Assembly (NCBI RefSeq): GCF_934632265.1
Contig: NZ_CAKTYH010000013.1
Coordinates: 1 to 29,235 of the forward strand
DNA: 29,235 nucleotides
Origin: an uncultured Senegalimassilia sp.
GTDB taxonomy: Bacteria > Actinomycetota > Coriobacteriia > Coriobacteriales > Eggerthellaceae
Direction of reading: 5' to 3'
Part shown: in pieces, positions 17,063 through 25,526 of the stretch
Layout: the number at the start of each line of letters is the position of its first letter
Position numbering within the stretch: the first letter of the stretch is position 1
Made by a program: the position numbers and the translations under genes
The notes under the pieces: model-generated
Seen by the model: the letters and a program-made list of their open reading frames with translations, nothing else
What the model was told of the DNA's origin: nothing
Database searches by the model: none

Positions 17063-19603
17063 ATGAAGCTATTCAAGCAGGACTACATCTCGTTCGACGG
17101 TTCCGGCTCGTTCGTCACCGTCTCCGACAAAGCGTGTGACAACGTCGCCGCCGATGCCGATGTCGCATATCGCCTTTCGCGTATCGCCGAAGAGGAGCGC
17201 GAACGCATGACCGCCGACCGAACCGCCCCTAACGCGGTCGATGCCGCGGACATGTCGGCGTATACCGGGGTCGCCTCGCAGCGCGCCCAGGCTCCCCTCG
17301 GTTCGCAGACGGGCGAGTCCGCCGGGCTGCCGTTTGCGCCGGTGGCCCTTGTGGTGGCGCGCGGCAAGGCCGCAAAGCGCACCATCATGGCGGTGCAGGA
17401 TGCAGGTATGGTGGCCTGCGTCACCTGCACCGACGACAAGCGCGCTGATGCGGGCCTGCGTTCGGCGGACGCACAGGTCAGCCTTGGTGAGAAGCACCTT
17501 GATGCGCTGTATTCCAACGGCTATGCCGTGCTGAAGGCTGCCGAGGAAGCGGATGCCCAGGTCATTTTGCTGACCGAGGATGCCCAAGCGCTGTCGGGCG
17601 TGGATACGTTCCTGGCTCGCGCGGCTGCTGCCGGTCGTCGCGTGTTCACGCAGCTGGGCGATTCGCCTCAGCTCGGGTGGGTGCTGTGCACCACCGACAA
17701 GACCGACGAGGTATGCGGCGCGTGGCGTACCTGCAAGCATTGCAAGCTCACCTTCGACGGCGCCAGCCTGGCGGCGGGGCATTACGTGTGCCCCTCGTGC
17801 GGCGGGTACCTGCGTATGACCTCCGACGAGCGCATCGACGACCTGCTCGATGCCGGCACGTTCCAGGAGTGGGACCGCGTCATCGAGCAAACCGACCCGC
17901 TGGGTTTCCCGGGCTACCTTGACAAGCTTGAGGCCCAGCGTGGGAAAACCGGGCTTGAGGAGGGCGTGCGCACCGGCCAGGGCTCCATCGCCGGCCTGAA
18001 GTGCGCCATCGGCATCATGGAGTCCACGTTCTTCATGGGGTCCATGGGCAGCGTGGTGGGGGAGAAGGTCACGCGTCTGTTCGAGCGCGCCACCGCCGAG
18101 CATCTGCCGGTGATCATCTTCACCGCATCGGGCGGCGCGCGCATGCAGGAGGGCCTCGTCTCGCTCATGCAGATGGCGAAGACCTCGTGCGCCATCGAGC
18201 GTCATGCTGCGGCGCATCTGCCGTATGTCTCGGTGATCACCGACCCGACCACCGGCGGCGTGACGGCGTCGTTCGCCATGGACGGCGACATCATCTTGGC
18301 CGAGCCCAACGCGCTCATCGGCTTCGCCGGGCAGCGCGTCATCCGCGATACCATCCGCCAAGAGCTGCCCGAGGGCTTCCAAACCGCCGAATTCGCGCTC
18401 GAGCACGGCTTGATCGACGCCATCGTCGAGCGTCAGGACCTGCGTGCAACGCTCGCGCATATCCTGGCTATGCACCTGTCCACCGCCGGCCAGGCCACCG
18501 GCAGCGCCCATAACGCCGGCGATCACGATGTGCTCGTCAGCTACCGTGCGGTTTGCGACAACTTGGAAAACGGCACGGCAACGTACAACACCGTCACGTA
18601 CGCCGACCTGCGTCCCGAGCCCATGAGCGTCGAGGAGCGTGCCGTATGGGAGAAGCTGCGCGCGGCCATCCCCACGTCGCTTATCCCCGAGAGCCTGCGC
18701 ACGGGCGCATCCCGTCGCGTCGAGCGCGCCATCGCCGCCGGTACCTTCGATGCCGAGGCAGGCACGTCGCTGGAAGTGGGAGCAACCTCCGCCATCGCCG
18801 ACGCCTCGCTCGATGAGCAGGAAAACCGCGCATGGCAAAGCGTGCAGCTGGCCCGCAACGTGCACAGGCCCACGGCCATCTCCTATATCCGCAGCTTCGT
18901 CGACGGCTTCGTCGAGCTGCACGGCGATCGCGGCTTCGCCGACGATGCGGCCATCGTCGGCGGCATCGGCTGGATCGGCGGGCGCGCGGTCACCGTCATC
19001 GGGCAGGAGAAGGGCGAGAACCTCAAAGAACGCATCCGCCGCAACTTCGGATGCCCGCAGCCCGAGGGCTATCGCAAGGCGCTGCGCCTTATGCGCCAGG
19101 CCGAGAAGTTCCGCCGTCCTATCGTGTGCCTGGTCGACACCCAGGGCGCGTATTGCGGCACCGAGGCCGAGGAGCGCGGGCAGGGCAACGCCATCGCCGA
19201 CAACCTGGTTGCCATGGCGGGTTTGAAGGTCCCTGTGGTCACCGTGCTTCTGGGCGAAGGTGGATCGGGCGGCGCCTTGGCGCTCGCCGTCGCCAACAGG
19301 GTTGCCATGCAGGAGCACGCGGTGTATTCCGTGCTCTCGCCTGAGGGCTTCGCCTCCATCCTGTGGAAGGACAGGACCCGCGCCCCCGAGGCGGCGGCCG
19401 TCATGAAGATGAGCGCGCACGAATCCTTGGAGCTCGGCATCATCGACGCCGTGGTCCCCGAGGGCCCGGCGCCGGCGCATGAGAATCCCCTGGTAGCGCA
19501 GCGAAACGTGCGCGACTATGTGCAAGCGGCGCTCGACGAGCTGTGCGGCATGAGCGAACAGGAGCTGCTCTCCCAGCGCTACGACCGCTTCCGCAAGTTC
19601 TAA
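17063..19603 (+). CDS. accDA: Acetyl-CoA carboxylase carboxyltransferase, fused AccD-AccA with AccC-like N-terminal domain
   Basis: The carboxyltransferase moves CO2 from carboxybiotin to acetyl-CoA, making malonyl-CoA for FabD. In this 846-aa protein both subunits are fused: AccD (about 205-480) with the zinc finger C224, C227, C243, C246 and [10 protein letters not shown] (355-364), then AccA (about 520-846) with [15 protein letters not shown] and [11 protein letters not shown] (731-741). The region before the zinc finger is unusual. Residues 1-93 are unassigned and polar. Residues 94-200 ([19 protein letters not shown]..., [39 protein letters not shown]) follow the pattern of the biotin carboxylase N-terminal domain (IANRGEIALRI..., ADE.VCIG, SEN..FA) but no ATP-grasp follows. 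GAAGGG (17050-17055) precedes ATG 17063. No accB or accC is in the operon. Stop TAA. Confidence 0.93.
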   Translation: MKLFKQDYISFDGSGSFVTVSDKACDNVAADADVAYRLSRIAEEERERMTADRTAPNAVDAADMSAYTGVASQRAQAPLGSQTGESAGLPFAPVALVVARGKAAKRTIMAVQDAGMVACVTCTDDKRADAGLRSADAQVSLGEKHLDALYSNGYAVLKAAEEADAQVILLTEDAQALSGVDTFLARAAAAGRRVFTQLGDSPQLGWVLCTTDKTDEVCGAWRTCKHCKLTFDGASLAAGHYVCPSCGGYLRMTSDERIDDLLDAGTFQEWDRVIEQTDPLGFPGYLDKLEAQRGKTGLEEGVRTGQGSIAGLKCAIGIMESTFFMGSMGSVVGEKVTRLFERATAEHLPVIIFTASGGARMQEGLVSLMQMAKTSCAIERHAAAHLPYVSVITDPTTGGVTASFAMDGDIILAEPNALIGFAGQRVIRDTIRQELPEGFQTAEFALEHGLIDAIVERQDLRATLAHILAMHLSTAGQATGSAHNAGDHDVLVSYRAVCDNLENGTATYNTVTYADLRPEPMSVEERAVWEKLRAAIPTSLIPESLRTGASRRVERAIAAGTFDAEAGTSLEVGATSAIADASLDEQENRAWQSVQLARNVHRPTAISYIRSFVDGFVELHGDRGFADDAAIVGGIGWIGGRAVTVIGQEKGENLKERIRRNFGCPQPEGYRKALRLMRQAEKFRRPIVCLVDTQGAYCGTEAEERGQGNAIADNLVAMAGLKVPVVTVLLGEGGSGGALALAVANRVAMQEHAVYSVLSPEGFASILWKDRTRAPEAAAVMKMSAHESLELGIIDAVVPEGPAPAHENPLVAQRNVRDYVQAALDELCGMSEQELLSQRYDRFRKF

Positions 19604-19641
19604 ACCGCGCGCGATCGCACGCTGGGTATAAACAAGTTAAA

Positions 19642-19725
19642 GGGCCGGGTTTCGAACCTCAATCCGCCGCCGAACCGAAAACGAAGGTTCGGCGGCGGGC
19701 GCGGCAAGAAACCCGGCCCTTCTTT
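19642..19725. terminator. Nested, probably bidirectional terminator between accDA and the helicase gene
   Basis: The outer stem pairs 19642-19653 with 19708-19719 (12 bp, perfect); an inner stem pairs 19664-19676 with 19686-19698 (13 bp, perfect). On the plus strand TTCTTT follows; on the minus strand the outer stem runs into TTTAACTTGTTT. The genes on both sides converge, so one structure can end both transcripts. Confidence 0.82.
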
Positions 19726-19740
19726 GCGCTTGGGAAGTGG

Positions 19741-22700
19741 TTACCCTTCCAGCAGGTCCATCAGCTCATCGGCGCTTAAGCTGGCAAGCGAGATGCCGCT
19801 CGAGCCGATCACCTGATCGGCCAGCTTGCTCTTCTCTTCCTGCAGGCGCAGGATGCGCTCCTCGATGGTGCCCTTCGCGATGACCTTCTGCACGCTCACC
19901 ACGCGCGTCTGCCCGATGCGGTGCGCGCGGTCGGTGGCCTGCTGTTGCGCGGCGGCGTTCCACCAGGGGTCGGCGTGGATGACCACGCTTGCGCCCGTCA
20001 GGTTCAAGCCTGTGCCGCCGGCCTTCAGCGACACCAGGAACACGGGGACGTCGTTTTCGTTGAACTCGTTCACCAGCTCCACGCGCTCTTTCTTCGGCGT
20101 TTTGCCCGTGATGGTGTAGAAAGAGATGCCCGCTTCTTCGAGCCGCTTCGCGATCAGGTCCAAGAAGCTGGTGAACTGGCTGAAGATGAGCGTCTTCTCG
20201 CCGCCTTCCATGGCGCTTGCCACCAATTCCATGATGGTGTCGAGCTTCGCGCCGTGCCCGCGGTAATCCTCGAACAGCAGGCGCGGATCGCAGCACAGCT
20301 GGCGCAGCTGCATGAGCTCGGCAAGCACCTCCACGCTGGAAACGTGCTCACTCGCATCCCGTTTCGCCTGGCGCTGCTTGCGTTCGCGGCGCTGCCGGGT
20401 CAGCTCCTCGCGCAGGCGCTGCTCGTGGGCGTGATAGAGCTTGAGCTGCTGGCCCTCCATGGGAGCGTACACCACGCTTTCCAGCTTGTCGGGCAGGTCG
20501 GTGAGCACATCGGCTTTACGGCGCCTGAGCATAAACGGTCCCACGACGGCGCTCAGGCGGGCGGCCACATCTTCCTCGCCGCCCACGATGGGCAGCTCGA
20601 AGCGTTCACGGAAGCGTGCATATGGCCCCAAAAGTCCCGGCATCAAGAAGTCGAAGATGCTCCACAGCTCCGACAGGCGGTTTTCCATCGGCGTGCCCGT
20701 CAGCGCGAATCTGTGCCGCGCCGAAAGGCGTTTTACCGCGCGGGTGGTCAGCGTTGCGGGGTTCTTGATGTATTGGGCCTCGTCGAGGGCGCAGATGAAC
20801 AGCTCTCGTCCGGCGTAATCGGCCGAATCGATGCGCGCCAGGTCGTAGGAGGTGATGAGGACGTCGACCGGTGCAGGTTGGTCACCGGTTGCGTTCGCCG
20901 AGTTCACGTTTGCGGCCGCATCGCCGTCTTGCAAGGCTGCATCCCTTGCGTTGGCGCCCATGTTGCACGAAGCCGTTTTCGCGTCGGCAGGTGACGCTGC
21001 CGCATCGCCTTCCCGTCCGGAAACCAGGTTCGCGTCATAGGTCGCGAACGCGTGGCCGCGGATCACCTTGCGCTCGGCGGCGCTGCCCACCACGGCGGCC
21101 ACGTTCAAACCGGGTGCAAAGCGCTCGAACTCCGCCATCCAGTTATATACCAGCGAAGAGGGGCACACGATCAGGCTCGGGCCGACCTCGCGCGCCTGGT
21201 CGGCGCGGGCCACGAGCAAGCTGATGAGCTGCACCGATTTGCCCAGGCCCATCTCGTCGGCAAGCACCCCGCCGAACCCCGCATCCAGGCGCGCGGACAA
21301 CCAGCGCAGGCCTTCCGCCTGGTAGGGGCGCAGCGTTGCGTTCAGGGCTTCGGGCACCTGGTAGACCCGCTCGTCGATCGCGCGGAAATCGCTCAGGTAT
21401 TGCGTGAAGCTGCGGTCGCGGTCAAGGTCGGCCTCCTCGTCAAGGTAGAACGCGCGGAACGAGGGCAACTCCACCGTGCCCGTGGCAAGCTCCTTTTGCG
21501 TAATGCCCAAGTCGGACGCCAGGCGGTCAAGCTGGGCGAGCTCGAAATCGGAAAGGTCCACGAACGCGCCGTCGCGCAGGCGATGGTAACGTTTCTTCTT
21601 CCGGTAGCTTCCCAGCATGGCGGCAAGCTCGTCGGGGCCCAGGTCGCCGGCGTCGACGGTAAGATTGATCAAGTTCCCCGATAGCGAAACGCCCATGCTC
21701 AGGTGCGGTTTGCCCTCCTTGATCAGACGGTCGAACGCCGGTGTGGTATACACTTCGCCGGCTTCGCGCAGCTGGCCCAGGCCGGTGAAGATAAGATTGG
21801 CAACCCCTTCCTCGTTGCTCATGGGGATGCGTGTCTGGCCTGCTCCGAAGTAGCGTTCCACCAGCGCCTTCGCCTTGCCTTCGGCGCGCACGTCGCGCAA
21901 CGGGGAAGGGCCCGAGGTGCTCTTCTCGTCGTTCTGATCGGCTGGCACGGTTCCGCAGAGCGTGAAGCGGCGCGGCCCGTAAGCGGCTTGGGCGCCGATG
22001 GTCACGTTCTTGCCGTTCTTATCCAGGAAAAACGCCAGCTTGCATTCCACAGGGCGCCAAGCCGAAAGCTCGGAAGGGGCGCTCAGGTGCAGGTTCTCCT
22101 CGATAACGGGCAGGGCTGCCGCGCAGAACAGGGGCATGTCGGCATCTGCCACGAACAGGTTGCGCTCGTCGCTGTCGTAAACCGTGCGCAGGAAGTCGGA
22201 GCAGCGCGCGAACGCCGGCGAGCAGCGGTGCACGACATCGTCGCCGCACCATATATACAGGCGCCCGGCCTGCTCGGCCATGCGGATATGCTCTCCGCGC
22301 TCGATGCTCCAGCCGCCGGCCTCTGTCGGCGACATTGCAAGCGAGATATCCGGGTCGCTATGCTCGATATGCACGCGCTGCACGGTGGGCGTTGCGTAGT
22401 CCGCGCCCGTGATGCTGAACTCGGCGCCGTCAAGCAGCCCGAACAGCTCCACGGCCTCGGCCTCGGAAAGCTGCAGGGTGCGCCCGACCGACGCGCTTTG
22501 ACGGCGAAGCCATACAGGAGCATCGTCTGCGGCTTCGCGCATGGAGCAGGACCGTTCGATGAACTGGGCCATTCCGCGCGAGCGCTGCTCGAACAGGGCG
22601 GGGGCGTGCGTGAATGCCAGCTTTTTGCCGTATGCGAAGCGGGCGCCGGAGCGCATGCGGTCGGCGAATTCCGAAAGCGATTTCACCACATACGGCGTTC

Positions 22701-23187
22701 CCGAAGGCCCGCTGATGCGGAAAGAGGCGGACCACAGGCCGTATCCATATGACAGCTCGGCGTGCAAAACCACGCTTTCGGGGGGCGTGTCGTCGGCTTG
22801 CAGCTCCTCGGTGCGCTTCATGAATTCCGTGATGCATGAAGAGGATTGCGCCGTGCGCTGCGCCTGATAGCCCATGAAGGTCTCAGGGCGCCGTGAGAAC
22901 GTCAACGCCAGCGCCACGCAGTGCTTGCACATGCCGGCATATTCGCGAAACGCCGGGCATGTGCAAGAGTAGTCCAGCACCTCGTCGGCTTCCTCGTCGA
23001 TGATCACCGAGGTGCGGTAGCGATCGTCCCAGCCGCTGCTCGATGCCACGAATGCGCTGACCACCGACTCCTCGGCGTCGTAGCGCACCTGCTTGGTGAG
23101 GATGTTCCTGTCCGATGACGCGATGGCGCGCCCTCTCGTCATGGAGCGTTGGTTGCATTGGCTTGCTATGGCTTTTTCGGTGATCAT
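19741..23187 (-). CDS. SWIM zinc-finger SNF2-family DEAD/DEAH-box helicase
   Basis: SNF2 ATPases move along double-stranded DNA and remodel bound proteins. Bacterial members (RapA/HepA-like) act in transcription or repair, but the role of this one is not known. The 1148-aa protein has a SWIM zinc finger (C75, C77, C87, H89), a long middle region without clear assignment (about 100-600), and the two-lobed motor: Walker A in DEMGLGKS (644-651), DEAQ box (802-805), ALTGTPMENRLSELWSIFDF, and the helicase C lobe with KAGGTGLNLTGA and ATDRAHRIGQTR. An Ala/Asn/Asp-rich segment of about 50 residues (about 723-773) is inserted in the first lobe. The start is ATG at 23187 with AAGGGAG upstream. It converges with accDA and diverges from the amide hydrolase gene. 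Stop TAA. Confidence 0.92.
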   Translation of the reverse strand: MITEKAIASQCNQRSMTRGRAIASSDRNILTKQVRYDAEESVVSAFVASSSGWDDRYRTSVIIDEEADEVLDYSCTCPAFREYAGMCKHCVALALTFSRRPETFMGYQAQRTAQSSSCITEFMKRTEELQADDTPPESVVLHAELSYGYGLWSASFRISGPSGTPYVVKSLSEFADRMRSGARFAYGKKLAFTHAPALFEQRSRGMAQFIERSCSMREAADDAPVWLRRQSASVGRTLQLSEAEAVELFGLLDGAEFSITGADYATPTVQRVHIEHSDPDISLAMSPTEAGGWSIERGEHIRMAEQAGRLYIWCGDDVVHRCSPAFARCSDFLRTVYDSDERNLFVADADMPLFCAAALPVIEENLHLSAPSELSAWRPVECKLAFFLDKNGKNVTIGAQAAYGPRRFTLCGTVPADQNDEKSTSGPSPLRDVRAEGKAKALVERYFGAGQTRIPMSNEEGVANLIFTGLGQLREAGEVYTTPAFDRLIKEGKPHLSMGVSLSGNLINLTVDAGDLGPDELAAMLGSYRKKKRYHRLRDGAFVDLSDFELAQLDRLASDLGITQKELATGTVELPSFRAFYLDEEADLDRDRSFTQYLSDFRAIDERVYQVPEALNATLRPYQAEGLRWLSARLDAGFGGVLADEMGLGKSVQLISLLVARADQAREVGPSLIVCPSSLVYNWMAEFERFAPGLNVAAVVGSAAERKVIRGHAFATYDANLVSGREGDAAASPADAKTASCNMGANARDAALQDGDAAANVNSANATGDQPAPVDVLITSYDLARIDSADYAGRELFICALDEAQYIKNPATLTTRAVKRLSARHRFALTGTPMENRLSELWSIFDFLMPGLLGPYARFRERFELPIVGGEEDVAARLSAVVGPFMLRRRKADVLTDLPDKLESVVYAPMEGQQLKLYHAHEQRLREELTRQRRERKQRQAKRDASEHVSSVEVLAELMQLRQLCCDPRLLFEDYRGHGAKLDTIMELVASAMEGGEKTLIFSQFTSFLDLIAKRLEEAGISFYTITGKTPKKERVELVNEFNENDVPVFLVSLKAGGTGLNLTGASVVIHADPWWNAAAQQQATDRAHRIGQTRVVSVQKVIAKGTIEERILRLQEEKSKLADQVIGSSGISLASLSADELMDLLEG

Positions 23188-23231
23188 CGCGTGCGGCTCC
23201 CTTTGCTTGAACGCATTGTTCGCAAACGCTT

Positions 23232-23237
23232 ATTTTA
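23232..23237 (-). promoter_or_regulatory. Candidate -10 of the helicase gene
   Basis: On the minus strand TAAAAT (5/6 to TATAAT) would start transcription about 40 nt before the ATG at 23187. No -35 or exact TGn is seen. Confidence 0.33.
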
Positions 23238-23498
23238 GCGCAAATGAGCTGGGCGGTGCGGCGATCCGCGTGTTTGCCTAAGGCTATCGGCCGGTGCTCC
23301 GCGTCTTGTGGGGAAGGGCGGAAACGGGCGCCGGCGTGTGACGTGCGCAGAGTCCGTCGGGCTGGCGAACATCGAAACCGATGCAGTGGTTGCAAAGGGA
23401 GCAGGCACGTGAGCGAAGGTCTTCGGGGCAAGGGCTCTGTATTTCCGGGGAACGGGGCCCGTGCGGGGCGGAGAGAACCTCCGACTCATGTCGTTTTG

Positions 23499-23507
23499 TG
23501 AGATAAT
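23499..23507 (+). promoter_or_regulatory. Extended -10 promoter of the amide hydrolase gene
   Basis: TGA-GATAAT is 5/6 to TATAAT with a perfect TGn. A weak -35 (TCCGAC) lies 16 bp upstream. The start would be near 23514, leaving a leader of about 49 nt that includes AAAGGGG. Confidence 0.55.
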
Positions 23508-23562
23508 CGAGCAAATGTTCGCGAAGCGTCGCTTTCGGGGCGTACGACGAAAGGGGTCGTCA

Positions 23563-24654
23563 ATGAAGCTTGGGAACGTTGCGAAGGTCGCTGCCGCCGC
23601 TGCGGGCATAGCCGCAGGTGCAGGTGCCGTGGTTTATGGCTCGCGCGCGGCCACCATGGCCTCGATCAGGCAGGTCGCGCCCGCCGATGCGCCGTACGGC
23701 CTTTATGCCATGGACGTGTCCTATCGCTACGACCTCGACCGCATCATCGAGCGCGGTCTTGGAAGCGATCAGGGCAACATCGACGCCATCCTGGCCGAAG
23801 CGCTCCCGCTCGTCCCCGTTCATATGCAGGCACCACAGTTCGGGTGCAGCGCGTTCACGCTTGCAGACGGGCAAGGCGTGCTCATGGGCCGCAATTACGA
23901 CTTCAAATTCGACACCTCCGCCATGCTCGTGCACACAGCCCCCGTCGACGGTTACGAATCCATCGGCTTTTGCGCGCTTGACAACCTCGGCGTGGTGGAT
24001 GCGTTGCAGGCGAAATCGCGTTTCGCGTGCTTGGCGGCGCCGTTCGCCTGCCTGGACGGCGTGAACGAGAAGGGCGTTTCCTGCGCGGTGCTCACGCTGG
24101 ACAGCAAGCCCACCTCCCGCATCACCGGCAAACCCGTCATCACCACGCCGCTCGCCATTCGCTTGGTGCTCGACCGCGCAGCCACTACGCAGCAGGCCGT
24201 CGACCTGCTGCTTTCCTATGACATGTTCGCCACCAGCGGACGCGATTACCATTTCTACATCACCGATGCGCAAGGCGACGGGCGCGTGATCGAATACGAT
24301 TGCGACAGCCCCGAACGCATGCCCGTCGTCACGCCGACGCGTCAGGTCACGAACTTCTTCGTCATGCATGAAAACAAGGTCGCGCCTTTCCAGAAGAATG
24401 GGGCGTATGGGCATGGGCGCGAACGTTACGATGCTATCTCGGCGGTGCTCGACGAGTCGCCGGCGGGTACCGATGCCCAGGTCACGGCGTGGAAGGCCTT
24501 GCGGACGGCTTCGCAGGCGCCTAACCCCGAGGATGTCACCAGCAACACGCAGTGGTCCATCGTGTTCGATAACGAAAGCCTTACGGCAGATGTGGCATTG
24601 CGTCGTCGCTGGGACGATGTCCACCATGCCGACATCCACGGCAACATGGTGTGA
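23563..24654 (+). CDS. Linear amide C-N hydrolase (choloylglycine hydrolase / acyltransferase-like Ntn fold), exported or membrane-anchored
   Basis: Members of this superfamily hydrolyse linear amides (bile salt hydrolases, penicillin V acylase, N-acylethanolamine and ceramide amidases), using an N-terminal Cys exposed by self-cleavage. In this 363-aa protein the likely nucleophile is C95 in QFGCSAFTL, followed by GRNYDF (109-114) that matches the GRNFD pattern of choloylglycine hydrolases. It is preceded by an Ala/Gly-rich hydrophobic segment (about 7-25) and about 65 residues that look like a propeptide. This arrangement resembles acid-ceramidase and acyltransferase-like enzymes more than cytosolic bile salt hydrolases, whose Cys follows Met1. 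The start is ATG 23563 with AAAGGGG (23550-23556); an in-frame start at 23461 lacks a ribosome binding site and would span the promoter. The substrate is unknown. Stop TGA. Confidence 0.85.
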   Translation: MKLGNVAKVAAAAAGIAAGAGAVVYGSRAATMASIRQVAPADAPYGLYAMDVSYRYDLDRIIERGLGSDQGNIDAILAEALPLVPVHMQAPQFGCSAFTLADGQGVLMGRNYDFKFDTSAMLVHTAPVDGYESIGFCALDNLGVVDALQAKSRFACLAAPFACLDGVNEKGVSCAVLTLDSKPTSRITGKPVITTPLAIRLVLDRAATTQQAVDLLLSYDMFATSGRDYHFYITDAQGDGRVIEYDCDSPERMPVVTPTRQVTNFFVMHENKVAPFQKNGAYGHGRERYDAISAVLDESPAGTDAQVTAWKALRTASQAPNPEDVTSNTQWSIVFDNESLTADVALRRRWDDVHHADIHGNMV

Positions 24655-24813
24655 GGTCCCGTTCTCGGGACGGATAGGCTTGGTGTTCGAGGCATGTAGT
24701 CGCGCCGGCATCTTGATTTGATGGCGAAGCGCAGCGCCAGCTCGTGCGTGCACATGATGTCGCGGGCGCTTGGCTCGAAGGGGCGTGCCGCGGCTTGCGC
24801 GGATACCGCCGGC
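24655..24813. other. Spacer between convergent amide hydrolase and NUDIX genes
   Basis: No complete gene is seen. A short hairpin (24656-24661 with 24666-24671, loop TTCT) follows the hydrolase stop but has no T-run. A degenerate second copy of the NUDIX gene end lies at 24724-24749 (see repeats). Confidence 0.45.
24724..24749 (-). repeat. Imperfect copy of the NUDIX gene 3' end
   Basis: It matches 24824-24849 at 24 of 26 bases, with an offset of exactly 100 nt. Read on the minus strand it gives THELALRFA, against TRELAPRFA at the end of the NUDIX protein. This suggests a duplicated gene end or the remnant of a paralogue. Confidence 0.55.
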
Positions 24814-25401
24814 TTACCGCGTTGCGAAGCGCGGCGCCAGCTCGCGCGTCTTCTCGATGAGCTTTCGGTAGATGCGCTCGCGTATCCACGGTTCGCTTGA
24901 TAGGGTCACGGCTTTCTCGAGCTCCACCCATTTCACGCCGCTGTTCTCGTCGGCTTTGATGCGCACATGCTCGGCGGGGTCGGCCACTGCCAGGTACGTC
25001 ACGTTCAGATGCAGGTGCGAGCTAACGTACACGCCGCGTTTGACGTGGCCGTCCACGGTGAGCACCTCGCACGACAGCACGTTGCCCGGCCCGCACGGCA
25101 CCAGGCGTGCGCCGTGCACGCCCGTTTCCTCTTCCAGTTCGCGCAAGGCCACCGCCGCAAGATCGCGCTGTCCGTCCGCGTGCCCGCCGATCCAGCTCCA
25201 CGAATCATATATGTTGTGATACACCAGCAGGGTTTTCGTGAACGTGGGGTCAACGGTCCAAATGGAGCATGCCATGTGGGCAACGGCCGTTCGATCGAAC
25301 ACCGCAGAGTCCGCTTCCAAGCGCGACAAGATAAGGTCGCGGTCGGCGGCTTCCTGCTCGTTGGCCGGGCGGAACGCTTGCAGATCTTCGTATATGCCCA
25401 C
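24814..25401 (-). CDS. NUDIX hydrolase family protein
   Basis: NUDIX enzymes cleave nucleoside diphosphates linked to another group. The 195-aa protein has the NUDIX helix with RELEEETGV (87-95) after GGHADGQRDL. The Glu expected five residues after the box Gly is Arg or Gln here; the EE pair that binds metal is intact. The specific substrate cannot be told; some similar proteins are annotated as isopentenyl-diphosphate isomerase-like or generic NUDIX. The start is GTG at 25401 because AAGGAG stands 5 nt upstream; the frame stays open upstream, but that part crosses a terminator-like hairpin and a promoter. The stop is TAA, followed by a partial repeat of its own end 100 nt further on. Confidence 0.85.
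   Translation of the reverse strand: MGIYEDLQAFRPANEQEAADRDLILSRLEADSAVFDRTAVAHMACSIWTVDPTFTKTLLVYHNIYDSWSWIGGHADGQRDLAAVALRELEEETGVHGARLVPCGPGNVLSCEVLTVDGHVKRGVYVSSHLHLNVTYLAVADPAEHVRIKADENSGVKWVELEKAVTLSSEPWIRERIYRKLIEKTRELAPRFATR
24824..24849 (-). repeat. Copy of the 26-bp repeat inside the NUDIX gene end
   Basis: It encodes TRELAPRFA at the C-terminus of the NUDIX protein. See the partner at 24724-24749. Confidence 0.55.
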
Positions 25402-25417
25402 GGCTGCTCCTTGAGAT

Positions 25418-25447
25418 CGAAAAGGCCCGGGCGTGCGGCCCGGGCCT
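25418..25447 (-). terminator. Terminator-like hairpin downstream of the NifX-like gene and inside the NUDIX leader
   Basis: On the minus strand AGGCCCGGG and CCCGGGCCT pair (9 bp perfect, 7-nt loop), followed by TTTTCG. It lies 80 nt after the NifX-like stop. It also lies after the NUDIX promoter and immediately before the NUDIX Shine-Dalgarno, so it could act as an attenuator for that gene. Confidence 0.75.
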
Positions 25448-25461
25448 GTGACTGCGTGTCG

Positions 25462-25470
25462 ATTATAGCA
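25462..25470 (-). promoter_or_regulatory. Extended -10 promoter of the NUDIX gene
   Basis: On the minus strand the motif is TGC-TATAAT, a perfect extended -10. No clear -35 is visible. The start would be near 25455, giving a 54-nt leader that contains the terminator-like hairpin. Confidence 0.62.
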
Positions 25471-25526
25471 AGGTGTGCGGGTTCGGCTTGCGCCGCAAGA
25501 CGAACGCGAGCGGCGGACCCTACATC

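Larger units (their letters stand above)
23188..23562. other. Intergenic region between divergent helicase and amide hydrolase genes
   Basis: This 375-bp gap contains a candidate promoter for each flanking gene (near 23232 on minus, near 23499 on plus). No hairpin terminator was seen. A 30-codon frame (GTG 23409 to TGA 23501) has a good AAAGGGAG (23394-23401) but no recognisable product. The stretch 23280-23480 is otherwise featureless. Confidence 0.5.

Noticed and set aside
17069..19525. An 818-codon minus-strand frame over accDA
   Set aside because: Antisense shadow; the sense frame has clear AccD and AccA motifs.
24656..24671. Terminator of the amide hydrolase gene
   Set aside because: The 6-bp hairpin has no T-run after it, so I do not call it a terminator.
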